From Goodfellowiella coeruleoviolacea (GTDB lineage: Bacteria > Actinomycetota > Actinomycetes > Mycobacteriales > Pseudonocardiaceae), in NCBI RefSeq assembly GCF_024171785.1, contig NZ_JAMTCK010000020.1, positions 62,001 to 126,000 of the forward strand: a stretch of 64,000 bases of DNA, in the 5' to 3' direction. The position numbers were made by a program, and so were the translations under genes. Under the pieces are notes generated by a model. That model made no database searches. It was not told the DNA's origin and was given only the letters and a program-made list of their open reading frames with translations. Shown here one piece after another: positions 49,442 through 56,656 of the stretch. Position 1 is the first letter of the stretch. Each line of letters begins with the position of its first letter.

Positions 49442-50413
49442 TCAGGCCACGCCCTCCGGGGAGGCGCCGAGGATCGGCACGGCGTCCGCGGTGAGTTCGT
49501 CGATGCGGGCCAGGTCCTCGGCGGTCAGCTGCACGTCCGCGGCGGCGGCGCTGGCCGCGATGTTGGCGCTGCTGCGGGCACCCACGATGGCCACGTGCAC
49601 GCCGGGCTGGGCCAGCACCCAGGCGATCGCCAGCTGGCTGACGGTGATGCCGCGCTGCTCGGCGAACTCCGCCAGCCGCCGCACCACGGCCAGGTTGCGG
49701 CGCAGCGCGTCCCCGGTGAACGCGCTGGAGCGGCTGCGCCAGTCGTCCGCCTCGAACGTGCTGTTCTCGTCGAAGTGGCCGGTGAGCAGACCGCTGGCCA
49801 GCGGGCTGTAGGCGAGCACGCCGATGTTGTGCGCCCGGGTGTAGGGCAGGATCTCGGCCTCGATGCCCCGGCGGAACAGGTGGTAGGGCGGTTGCAGCGT
49901 CTCCACCGGACGGATCTCGGCGAACGCGCCCATCTGCGCCACGTCGTAGTTGGACACACCGACGTGCCGGATCTTGCCGGCGTCCACCAGTTCCTGCAAC
50001 GCGGTGGCGGTCTCCTCGGCCGGCACCTTCGCGTCCGGCCAGTGCACCTGGTACAGGTCGATGGTGTCGACGTCCAGGGCGCGCAGGCTCTCCTCCACGC
50101 CCTGGTGCAGGAAGGCCGCGGACGCGTCCCGGCCGCCGCCGTTGGGCCGCACCCCGCCCTTGGTGGCGATCACCACGCTGTCCCGGTCGCCGGTGATCTC
50201 CTTGCGCAGCGCGCGACCCAGGATGCGCTCGGACGCGCCGAAGCCGTAGGCCTGTGCGGTGTCGAAGAAGTTGATGCCCAGATCCCGCGCGTGCCGGATC
50301 GCGTCGATGGCGGCGTTCTCGTCGAACGACCCCCAGCCGCCGCCCAGCTGCCAGGTGCCGTAGGCGATCCGCGAAACCTGTAAGCCGGTCGCGCCGAGAG
50401 CGGTGGTCTTCAT
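49442..50413 (-). CDS. Aldo/keto reductase
   Basis: 323 residues. NADPH-dependent reductase of carbonyl compounds, cytosolic. Motifs: VSRIAYGTWQLGGGW (N-terminal strand), INFFDTAQAYGFGASERILGRAL (catalytic D and Y, about residues 46-68), VVIATKGG (K, about 83), IDLYQVHWPD (H, about 116) and GKIRHVGVSNYDVAQM (about 145). The C-terminal cofactor part is AIVGARSSANI. It resembles the AKR11/YhdN-type enzymes. GAGGAG sits 11 bases before the ATG. It is convergent with the GH87 gene but has no clear functional link to it. Confidence 0.9.
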   Translation of the reverse strand: MKTTALGATGLQVSRIAYGTWQLGGGWGSFDENAAIDAIRHARDLGINFFDTAQAYGFGASERILGRALRKEITGDRDSVVIATKGGVRPNGGGRDASAAFLHQGVEESLRALDVDTIDLYQVHWPDAKVPAEETATALQELVDAGKIRHVGVSNYDVAQMGAFAEIRPVETLQPPYHLFRRGIEAEILPYTRAHNIGVLAYSPLASGLLTGHFDENSTFEADDWRSRSSAFTGDALRRNLAVVRRLAEFAEQRGITVSQLAIAWVLAQPGVHVAIVGARSSANIAASAAAADVQLTAEDLARIDELTADAVPILGASPEGVA

Positions 50414-50542
50414 GAGTGGCGTGCTCCTCAGTGCCGTCCGTGGTGCTGGCGGCTCGGCCGCCGCCAGCCTCGCAACCAGCATTGTCGTCAACCCGCCACC
50501 CGCGCGGTCAGCGCGGGGCCGCCGTCCGGGAACCGCAGCGCT

Positions 50543-51283
50543 TCAGTAGTCGAGCTGGACGGTGAAGCTCTGGCTCAACCGGTCGCCGGCGCCGACGAAC
50601 GTGCTGGTCTCAACCGGGTTCCCGGCAGCGTCACGGGTGACCCGCACCGTGACCAGCACGGGCACCTCGGGTGGCAGTGCCATGATGTCCCGCTCGTCCG
50701 GGTCGGCGATGCGCGTGCTGATCGTCTCGGTCGTTTCCCTCGGCGCGTGGCCAGCCCGCGCCAGCAACGTGAACAGGTCGGACGACAGCTCGCTCGCCGC
50801 GTTCGCGACATCACCGCCGCCGGTGGTCCTGATGGCTTCCGCGATGGTTCCCGGAATCCACTGGTCGTGGATCTGCACGACGCCGGACCCCACCGACTGG
50901 TGCCTGATCCGGTGCACGACCTGGGTGCCCGGCGCGAGGGACAGCCGCTCAGCGATCTCGGCGTCGGCCGGCTCCAGACCGCTCGACATCACACGATCGG
51001 TGGCCGATGCTCCGTGCTGCTCGCTCCAGGTGCGGGCCGGAGCCGCCGGCTGGTAGGCGAGCGCCACCGGCGAGGTGTCCCGCACAACGGTGCCGACACC
51101 GCGAAGCGGGGTGACCAGACCTTCCAGGCTGAGCGCCCGAATGGCGTCCCGCACGGTGTCCCGGGCGACGTGGTACCGCTCCATCAGCTCGGGGATCGCG
51201 GGAAGCGTGTCACCCGGCGAGTACTGGCCACTGGTTATGGCCGCTCGAAGTTCTGCCGCGATCCGGCCGTACTTGGTATCCAT
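50543..51283 (-). CDS. GntR-family regulator, HutC subfamily (UTRA domain)
   Basis: 246 residues. Winged helix: KYGRIAAELRAAITSGQYSPGDTLPAIPELMERYHVARDTVRDAIRALSLEGLVTPLRGVGTVV (residues 4-67). UTRA effector domain: about 105-245, with DAEIAERLSLAPGTQVVHRIRHQS and QIHDQWIPGTIAEAI. ATG with AAGGA 8-9 bases upstream. Three GTCTACAYGTT-like boxes lie between it and the divergent small-protein genes, so it probably represses them and itself. Regulators of this make often govern plasmid- or integrative-element functions in actinomycetes, consistent with the lower GC of the next 1.5 kb. Confidence 0.85.
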   Translation of the reverse strand: MDTKYGRIAAELRAAITSGQYSPGDTLPAIPELMERYHVARDTVRDAIRALSLEGLVTPLRGVGTVVRDTSPVALAYQPAAPARTWSEQHGASATDRVMSSGLEPADAEIAERLSLAPGTQVVHRIRHQSVGSGVVQIHDQWIPGTIAEAIRTTGGGDVANAASELSSDLFTLLARAGHAPRETTETISTRIADPDERDIMALPPEVPVLVTVRVTRDAAGNPVETSTFVGAGDRLSQSFTVQLDY

Positions 51284-51625
51284 GCGGGCCGTCCTTCGAT
51301 CGAGTGAACGTGTAGATGTTTCGTTGAAACGTGTAGACGTTCTTTGCCGACCGAGACTACTCTCACCGTAACCAAACATCCACACTCCGCATTCACACCC
51401 ACTGGGCGACGCCAGCAAAGGTCTACATGTTTGACGCTGCTCTGGCTTCCCCCCGCCGCGGTTGCCGGGCCGGTCGGCCACCCGCCTGTCACGGCCCCTG
51501 ACGTCGGCCGGCCCACTTCCCCCGACACACTCCCCGGGACGGCCGACCGGTGGCGTGGGCAGGAACTCCCGCCCTGGCCACGCCACCACCCCCGACCTCG
51601 TCCACACAGGACACAAGGAGGCAGC
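51284..51625. other. Divergent regulatory region of the GntR cassette
   Basis: 342 bases without a gene. It holds the three GntR boxes and an AAGGAGG ribosome site at its right end. The base composition is visibly richer in A and T than the neighbouring genes. Confidence 0.6.
51305..51432. promoter_or_regulatory. Three GntR boxes, two helically phased
   Basis: AACGTGTAGA occurs at 51307 and 51328 (21 bases, two helical turns apart), each followed by YGTT. GTCTACATGTTT, the inverted form, is at 51421-51432. The first pair lies 24-57 bases before the GntR start. The arrangement fits cooperative GntR binding and looping between the divergent starts. Confidence 0.65.
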
Positions 51626-52036
51626 GTGACCAGCACGCTGACATACGGCCACTCGTCCTTCGCCTTCCCACGAGTGCACGGCTGGCTACCGGACAAGCCC
51701 GGCTTCTACCGCGCCCTCTGCGGAATCCGGCTCGCTGACTCGCTCGTCACCACCTACGCCCGCCCCACCCGGGAGGGCGCCAGCTGGTGCGGGGCCTGCT
51801 ACCTGCTCACCGAACACGCCGCGGACGACCAGCCGAAGTACGTGATGCGACGGTCCGCTGTGGACGGTGGCAACCACATCGTCCCCGTCGCCGACATCAA
51901 CCAGGACCGCGCCTTCCACGCCCTGTGCGGACACTGCCTGTCCGTTGGCGTGGCCAAGGCCATCCCGGCCTGGCCGTGCCAGCACTGCCTGGACACGGTC
52001 ACCGCACTGCTCGCCCAGGAGGTGACCTCGACGTGA
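51626..52036 (+). CDS. Small cysteine-rich protein, putative zinc-binding
   Basis: 136 residues. FPRVHGWLPDKPGFYRALCGIRLADS starts it. WCGACYLLTEH (about residues 52-62) and ALCGHC (about 96-101) with AWPCQHCLDTV (about 113-123) give several CxxC-like pairs, so the protein probably binds one or two zinc ions. No signal peptide. Such proteins are seen with GntR regulators in actinomycete accessory cassettes, but no function is known to me. AAGGAGG is 7-8 bases before the GTG. Its stop overlaps the next start (GTGA). Confidence 0.75.
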   Translation: MTSTLTYGHSSFAFPRVHGWLPDKPGFYRALCGIRLADSLVTTYARPTREGASWCGACYLLTEHAADDQPKYVMRRSAVDGGNHIVPVADINQDRAFHALCGHCLSVGVAKAIPAWPCQHCLDTVTALLAQEVTST

Positions 52037-52206
52037 CCAGGAGGTTGCCCTATCAGTGGCGTTTCTGCCCGGATGGCCAGTGCCACGCGTTCCCCACCAA
52101 TCAGGTCGAGGACGTCAGCAGGAACACCCTCCAGGCGGCCGGCGCCTGCCAGGCTCAGCCGAGCGTGACCCCATTGCCGGTCGTCTCACCACTGCCGCAG
52201 CCCTGA
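52033..52206 (+). CDS. Very small protein coupled to the cysteine-rich gene
   Basis: 57 residues, MTRRLPYQWRFCPDGQCHAF at the start, later NTLQAAGACQAQPSV and a Pro-rich end. The GTG overlaps the previous stop, so it is translated with that gene. FCPDGQCH contains two cysteines and a histidine. I do not recognise a family. Confidence 0.6.
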   Translation: MTRRLPYQWRFCPDGQCHAFPTNQVEDVSRNTLQAAGACQAQPSVTPLPVVSPLPQP

Positions 52207-52485
52207 ATCGCAACCGCCTGGGACCCAAGGTCCACTGTGGACTCGGTGAGCGCGGCGCCGCGCCGCTCTCGCCACACACGAGAACCCTGTCGCGGCATGA
52301 TGACGATCTCCGGTGCGGAACCAGCGTTCACGTTCACCTGGACTTCAGCCAAAAGCGTGTCACACACCCGGACACGCTCGTTCCGGCGTCATAACGGACG
52401 TTCTCCACAGTCCACACCGCGAGGATGCTGATCCGCCAGGCACGTGGGGCGACCACGGATGCCTCATCACGAAGGACGACCGAGC

Positions 52486-52740
52486 ATGACTGTGCCCATC
52501 GCGCGGCAGTACGTGGCAGCGATCGACCTCACGTTCCGGTGGAAACGGGGGGACTCGCGCATGGACGTGATGCAGGGCCGCGACATGGCCAGCTACGGCA
52601 ACGAACACGGGAACGTGATCGACCAGCACCCGGTTGACCGGCGCGGCTGGCAGGACGGGCTGGCGGTGCTCGCCAAGATCAACGAATGGCTCCGGCAGAA
52701 GCGGCCGGCGTTCTACTCGGCGCACGGGCCGTTCAACTGA
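52486..52740 (+). CDS. Small conserved hypothetical protein
   Basis: 84 residues. MTVPIARQYVAAIDLTFRWKRGD, then DMASYGNEHGNVIDQ and WQDGLAVLAKINEWLRQKRPAFYSAHGPF. No signal peptide, no membrane span; balanced charge and normal codon use for this genome indicate a real gene. GAAGGA lies 10-15 bases before the ATG, slightly far. It belongs to the same less GC-rich stretch as the two preceding genes. Function unknown. Confidence 0.65.
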   Translation: MTVPIARQYVAAIDLTFRWKRGDSRMDVMQGRDMASYGNEHGNVIDQHPVDRRGWQDGLAVLAKINEWLRQKRPAFYSAHGPFN

Positions 52741-52886
52741 GCCGAACAGGGCGCTCGGGCAAGGCGGCTCAGCACTGCCGGCTCGTGCGGGCGCCCGTTG
52801 TCGGGCTCGCTGACGTCGGTGTGCGCTCTGGCTGTGCGACCATTGGCGGGCACGGCAGCCACACGTCAGCCGGAACGGGAGAGGGC

Positions 52887-53519
52887 ATGACCGCTGACCA
52901 GGCGGGGCAGCGGGATCGCGGCCAGCGCAGGCGGCGCGGGGCCGAGGTGGAGCAGGCGATCCTGCGGGCGGCGGCCGAGGAACTCACCGAGTCGGGGTAT
53001 CCCGGCCTGACCATGGACCGGGTGGCCGCGCGGGCCGGCACCAACAAGAACGCGATCTACCGGCGGTGGCCGAACCGGGCCGCGCTCGGGGTGGCCGCCT
53101 ACCGGCAGCTGGTCGAGGTGGAGCTGGCGCCGCCGGACACCGGCGGGCTGCGCGGTGACGTGCTGGACCTGTTGCGCCGGATCAACCGCGGGCTGTCCTC
53201 ACCCCAGGGTGAGATCCTGCGCGGGCTGCTGACCAGCCTGGGCGACGAGCCGGAACTGCTGGCCCAGTTGCAGGAGCAGATCGGCGGCGACGGTGGCGTG
53301 GCGGTGTGGCTGACGGTGTTGGGGCGCGCGGTGGCCCGGGGCGAGGCGCCGCCCGAGGCACTGCACCCGAGGGTCGCCACGGTGGCGCTCACCTTGCTGC
53401 GCAACGAGTACATCACCCGGGGTGTCAGCACGGTGCCGGACAGCGTGCTCGTCGAGATCGTCGACGAGGTGTACCTGCCGCTGGTGCGCGGCCGGACACC
53501 GCGCGGGGCTGGCGGCTGA
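52887..53519 (+). CDS. TetR-family regulator
   Basis: 210 residues. DNA-binding part: RRRGAEVEQAILRAAAEELTESGYPGLTMDRVAARAGTNKNAIYRRWPNRAALG (residues 11-64, key AIYRRWPNRAAL). Effector part: TetR_C_16-like with GEILRGLLTSLGDEPELLAQLQEQI and VATVALTLLRNEYITRG. GAGAGGG sits 3-5 bases before the ATG. No obvious operator. It is followed by the end of the convergent LysR gene, so its target is not clear from position. Confidence 0.85.
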   Translation: MTADQAGQRDRGQRRRRGAEVEQAILRAAAEELTESGYPGLTMDRVAARAGTNKNAIYRRWPNRAALGVAAYRQLVEVELAPPDTGGLRGDVLDLLRRINRGLSSPQGEILRGLLTSLGDEPELLAQLQEQIGGDGGVAVWLTVLGRAVARGEAPPEALHPRVATVALTLLRNEYITRGVSTVPDSVLVEIVDEVYLPLVRGRTPRGAGG

Positions 53520-53548
53520 CCGGCCGGTTTCCACTGGCCGCCCGGCGC

Positions 53549-54481
53549 TCAGTCCGCCGCCTGGCGGACGAGGAACTTGCGCGCGGATTCCCGGAAGTGG
53601 GCGAGCAGCGGGTTGTGGTCATCAGCCCGGGTGGCCACGACCACCTCGCACGGTTCGATCCCGTCGACGGGCACGGTGGTGAGGTCGTCCCGGAGGGTGC
53701 AGCGCCGGTCGTCGGCGGGCACGAGGGCGATGGCGTGGCCGTCGGCGACGACTTCGAGCTTGTCCTCGAAGGTCTCGACGAGCATGGGGCCGGCCGGCGC
53801 CCGCTTGCCGTCCGGGCGGGGGTCGAGCCGCCAGAACCCGGTCCACACCGCGGCCATGCCGGCGCACGCCACCAGGGGTTCGTCGGCGAAGTCGGCCGGG
53901 GTGACCGACTTCCTGCTGGCCAGGCGGTGGGTGGCGGGCACGAGCAGCGCCCTCGGCTCCTCGTAGAGCACGGTCACGCGCAGGCCGTCGACCGGGATCG
54001 GCAGCGGTGTCCTGGCGATGAGCGCGTCGACCCGGCGGTCGAGCAGGGCACCGGCTTCGTTCCAGTCCAGGTGCCGGGTGCGGACGTGGGCGTCGGGGTG
54101 GCGGCGGCGCAGGTCGCGCACGGCGGGCGTGATGACGAGGTCCTCGATGTAGCCGACGGTGATCGCGCGGGCCGGCGCGGCGGACCGGGCGGTGTGCACG
54201 GCCTGCTGGGCGGAGTGCAGGAGGGTCTGCGCGCGGGGGAGGAACGCCGCGCCGGCCGAGGTGAGCCGGCTGCCCTGGGGCGTGCGTTCGAGCAGGCGCA
54301 CCCCGAGCACGTGCTCCAGGCGCTGGATCTGGCGGCTCAGCGACGGCTGGGCAACGCGCAGTTCCTCGGCCGCCCTGGCGAAGTTCAGGTGCTCGGCGAC
54401 GACCGTGAAGTAGCGCACCAGCCTCAGGTCGAGGTCCACGCCGGGGGCGGGCACCGGTGGGGCTGCGGCGTCAACGGACAC
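53549..54481 (-). CDS. LysR-family transcriptional regulator
   Basis: 310 residues. Winged helix LDLRLVRYFTVVAEHLNFARAAEELRVAQPSLSRQIQRLEHVLGVRLLERTPQGSRLTSAG (about residues 16-76). The substrate-binding domain follows (ITVGYIEDLVITPAVRDLRRRHPDAHV, then DALIARTPLPIPVDGLRVTVLYEEPRALLVPATHRLA). The start at GTG 54481 is preferred because TAGAGT ends 7 bases before it, suggesting a leaderless transcript. A GTG three codons earlier is possible. Divergent from the GNAT gene 97 bases away, its likely partner. Confidence 0.85.
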   Translation of the reverse strand: MSVDAAAPPVPAPGVDLDLRLVRYFTVVAEHLNFARAAEELRVAQPSLSRQIQRLEHVLGVRLLERTPQGSRLTSAGAAFLPRAQTLLHSAQQAVHTARSAAPARAITVGYIEDLVITPAVRDLRRRHPDAHVRTRHLDWNEAGALLDRRVDALIARTPLPIPVDGLRVTVLYEEPRALLVPATHRLASRKSVTPADFADEPLVACAGMAAVWTGFWRLDPRPDGKRAPAGPMLVETFEDKLEVVADGHAIALVPADDRRCTLRDDLTTVPVDGIEPCEVVVATRADDHNPLLAHFRESARKFLVRQAAD

Positions 54482-54577
54482 ACCACTCACTCTACGTCGC
54501 CGAACGCGGACGACACGCGCCGACCGGGGCGAAAACGCGGGTGCGGGCGCTCGGCGCGGTGGTGTCTGATCCGGGGC

Positions 54578-55450
54578 GTGACGATCGTGTTGGGCACACC
54601 GGACGTTGTCGGGCTGGGCGGGGTGGTGGGCGTGCTGCGGGAGTGGCAGTGCGACGCGGCGCCGGTGCAGCTGCACCCGGGGGACCTGGGCTGGATCTGG
54701 CGGTTCGGTGCGGAGGCGACCGCCGCGGCGGTCCGGACCTGGAGCCGGGACGGGCGGGTGCTCGCCGTCGGGCTGCTGGACGAGCCCACGTTGGTGCGGC
54801 TGGCGGTCGCGCCGGACGCGTGGCGGGACGCGGAGCTGGCACGACGGCTGGTCGAGGACATCACCGACCCGGAGCGCGGTGTGCTGCCGGCGGGGCGGGT
54901 GCGCGTGGAGGCGCCGACCGGCGCACCGGTCCAGAACCTGTTGCTGGACAACGGCTGGACGACCGACGAGCCGTGGACGCCGCTGCGCCGCGACCTCACC
55001 GAGCCGGTGCCGGTGCCGGACCCGGGCCTGCGGATCGAGGTGGTCGGGCCGGAGCAGGCGCACGTGCGGGCCGTCGTGCAGCGGGCGGCCTTTGCCGGGT
55101 CCACGTTCGCCGATGCGCACTGGCAGGCGATGGCGGCCGGACCGGCGTACGCGGACGCCCGCTGTCTGGTCGCCCACGACGAGCGGGGCAGGGCGGTGGC
55201 GGCGGTGACGGTGTGGTCGGCCGGCCCGGGACGACCCGGGCTGCTGGAGCCGATGGGCGTGCACCGGGACCACCGCCGGCGCGGCTACGGCAGGGCGATC
55301 AGCGTCGCCGCGGCCGCGGCGCTCCAGCGACTCGGCTCGTCGAGCGCGCTCGTCTGCACGCCGAGCGCCAACGTGGCCGCCGTCGCCACCTACCGGGCGG
55401 CCGGGTTCCAGCAACTCCCGCGGCGACTGGATCTGCGCCGCGACGCCTGA
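54578..55450 (+). CDS. GNAT-family N-acetyltransferase
   Basis: 290 residues. The C-terminal half is a GNAT domain: HVRAVVQRAAFAGSTFADAHW, RGRAVAAVTVWSAGPGRPGLLEPMGVHRDHRRRGYGRAISVAAAAALQRLGSSSALVCTPSANVAAVATYRAAGF. The acetyl-CoA pyrophosphate loop is HRRRGYGRA (about residues 229-237). The N-terminal half (DLGWIWRFGAEATAAAVRTWSRDG ... ) looks like a second, degenerate GNAT fold. Substrate unknown. GTG start, divergent from the LysR gene. A strong terminator follows. Confidence 0.85.
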   Translation: MTIVLGTPDVVGLGGVVGVLREWQCDAAPVQLHPGDLGWIWRFGAEATAAAVRTWSRDGRVLAVGLLDEPTLVRLAVAPDAWRDAELARRLVEDITDPERGVLPAGRVRVEAPTGAPVQNLLLDNGWTTDEPWTPLRRDLTEPVPVPDPGLRIEVVGPEQAHVRAVVQRAAFAGSTFADAHWQAMAAGPAYADARCLVAHDERGRAVAAVTVWSAGPGRPGLLEPMGVHRDHRRRGYGRAISVAAAAALQRLGSSSALVCTPSANVAAVATYRAAGFQQLPRRLDLRRDA

Positions 55451-55467
55451 GCCGCGTGTTCCGGCCA

Positions 55468-55506
55468 CCGCACCCCGTCATGCGAATCGTGCATGACGGG
55501 GTGCGG
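55468..55506 (+). terminator. Intrinsic terminator of the GNAT gene
   Basis: Perfect 16-bp stem (CCGCACCCCGTCATGC and complement) around a seven-base loop, 18 bases after the GNAT stop. Confidence 0.9.
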
Positions 55507-55607
55507 GACAGGTCTTGGACAGCCCGCGCGGTCCGGCGTTGGCTTGGTGGCGTCCCCACCGGGACGAGGAACCACCAACCAACTTCGCGGCACGGAGGGT
55601 GTCCGAC

Positions 55608-56351
55608 ATGGGCAAGTACGACGGCAAGAACGTGGTGATCACCGGTGGCAGCAGTGGGTTCGGCCTGACCACCGCGCGGCTGCTCATCGCCGAGGGCGCG
55701 CGCGTGCTGATCACCGGGCGCAAGCAGTCCACTTTGGACTCCGCAAGCGCCCAGCTGGGTGCCGGCGCGATCGCGGTCCGCAGTGACGCGGCCTCGCTGG
55801 CCGACATCGACGAGCTGGCCGAGCGGGTGCGGGCCGAGTTCGGCACGGTCGACGCGCTGTTCGCCAACGCCGGGGTCACCGGTTTCGCGCCGTTCGAGGA
55901 GACCAGCGAGCAGCTCTTCGACGAGCTGCTGACCATCAACGCCAAGGGCCCGTACTTCACGGTGCAGAAGCTGGCTCCGCTGCTGGCCGAGGGCAGTGGC
56001 GTGGTGCTCACCACCTCGGTCGTGAACGTGCTGGGCCTGCCCGCGCTCAGCGCGTACGCGGCCAGCAAGGCGGCGCTGCGCTCGATGACCCGCAGCCTGG
56101 CGCGCGAACTGCTGCCGCGCGGGATCCGCGTCAACGCGGTCAGCCCCGGCCCGATCGACACCGGCATCCTGGAGAAGACCATGCCCGCCGAGGTGGCCGC
56201 GCAGACGATGGCGCAGATGGCCGCGGACAACCCCATGCGGCGGGTGGGCACCCCGGAGGAGGTCGCCAGGGCGGTGGTGTTCCTCGCGTTCGAGGCGACC
56301 TTCACCACCGGCGCCGAACTGGTCGTGGACGGCGGCGGCTCGCAGCTGTGA
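55608..56351 (+). CDS. Short-chain dehydrogenase/reductase
   Basis: 247 residues, classical SDR of the FabG-like group. Cofactor motif VVITGGSSGFGLTTARLL (TGxxxGxG, about residues 9-26). LFANAGVTGF (NAG, about 85). Catalytic triad S in TTSVVNVLG (about 137) and YAASKAAL (YxxxK, about 150-154). VNAVSPGPIDTGI (PG motif, about 180). NAD(P)H-dependent oxidation or reduction of an alcohol or ketone; substrate unknown. GGAGGG lies 8-13 bases before the ATG. Stands alone. Confidence 0.9.
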   Translation: MGKYDGKNVVITGGSSGFGLTTARLLIAEGARVLITGRKQSTLDSASAQLGAGAIAVRSDAASLADIDELAERVRAEFGTVDALFANAGVTGFAPFEETSEQLFDELLTINAKGPYFTVQKLAPLLAEGSGVVLTTSVVNVLGLPALSAYAASKAALRSMTRSLARELLPRGIRVNAVSPGPIDTGILEKTMPAEVAAQTMAQMAADNPMRRVGTPEEVARAVVFLAFEATFTTGAELVVDGGGSQL

Positions 56352-56471
56352 CCGGCACCCACCGCGGCGTGCGCGACGCCGCCCTGCGCAACTGGCCGCT
56401 GACCTGACGGTGGCCGCTGACCTGACGGCCGACCTCACGTCAGGTGCCTGGCGGGCCTGCCCGACCAGGTC

Positions 56472-56488
56472 GCGGGGCAATTCCCCGC
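56472..56488 (+). terminator. Short hairpin after the SDR gene
   Basis: GCGGGG/CCCCGC stem of 6 bp with a five-base AT-rich loop, 120 bases after the SDR stop. Weak terminator candidate. Confidence 0.4.
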
Positions 56489-56501
56489 ACCACCCCCCTG
56501 T

Positions 56502-56531
56502 TCGAACATCTGTTCGAGCGTGCGCTAGGCT
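56502..56531 (+). promoter_or_regulatory. LexA (SOS) box overlapping a promoter
   Basis: TCGAACATCTGTTCGA (56502-56517) is a perfect TCGAAC-N4-GTTCGA dyad, the actinobacterial LexA site. TAGGCT (56526-56531) lies at -10 distance downstream, so LexA would block RNA polymerase. No start codon with a ribosome site follows on either strand. Confidence 0.75.
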
Positions 56532-56537
56532 CTGCGG

Positions 56538-56639
56538 CACGGCGCACCACCGGCAGACCTCCCTCCCAGGCACCGGCCGCCGCCGACGGCACACAACACA
56601 CGGGTGGGCCCGTTGCCAGCACCGGCAACGGGCCCACCC
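56538..56639 (+). ncRNA. Candidate SOS-controlled small RNA
   Basis: If transcription starts about 7 bases after TAGGCT and stops at the 16-bp hairpin (56602-56639), the product is about 100 bases, with no ATG and no GTG behind a ribosome site. The hairpin also serves the convergent GH114 gene, so it alone does not prove a transcript. Inference from the SOS box, -10 element and hairpin in line. Confidence 0.35.
56602..56639. terminator. Strong bidirectional terminator
   Basis: Perfect 16-bp stem (GGGTGGGCCCGTTGCC and complement) with a six-base loop, 17 bases past the GH114 stop on the minus strand. Confidence 0.9.
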
Positions 56640-56656
56640 CAGGAGCCGAGTCGAAC

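Larger units (their letters stand above)
56352..56656. other. Intergenic region with SOS box and two hairpins
   Basis: 305 bases between convergent SDR and GH114 genes. It contains the repeated word TGGCCGCTGACCTGACGG (two copies near 56391 and 56409), a hairpin at 56472, a perfect SOS box at 56502, TAGGCT at 56526 and a strong terminator at 56602. Confidence 0.7.

Noticed and set aside
52155-52367. 70-codon minus-strand frame overlapping the 57-residue gene
   Set aside because: Codon use is not clearly wrong, but it overlaps the coupled plus-strand gene, lacks a ribosome site and has no recognisable family.
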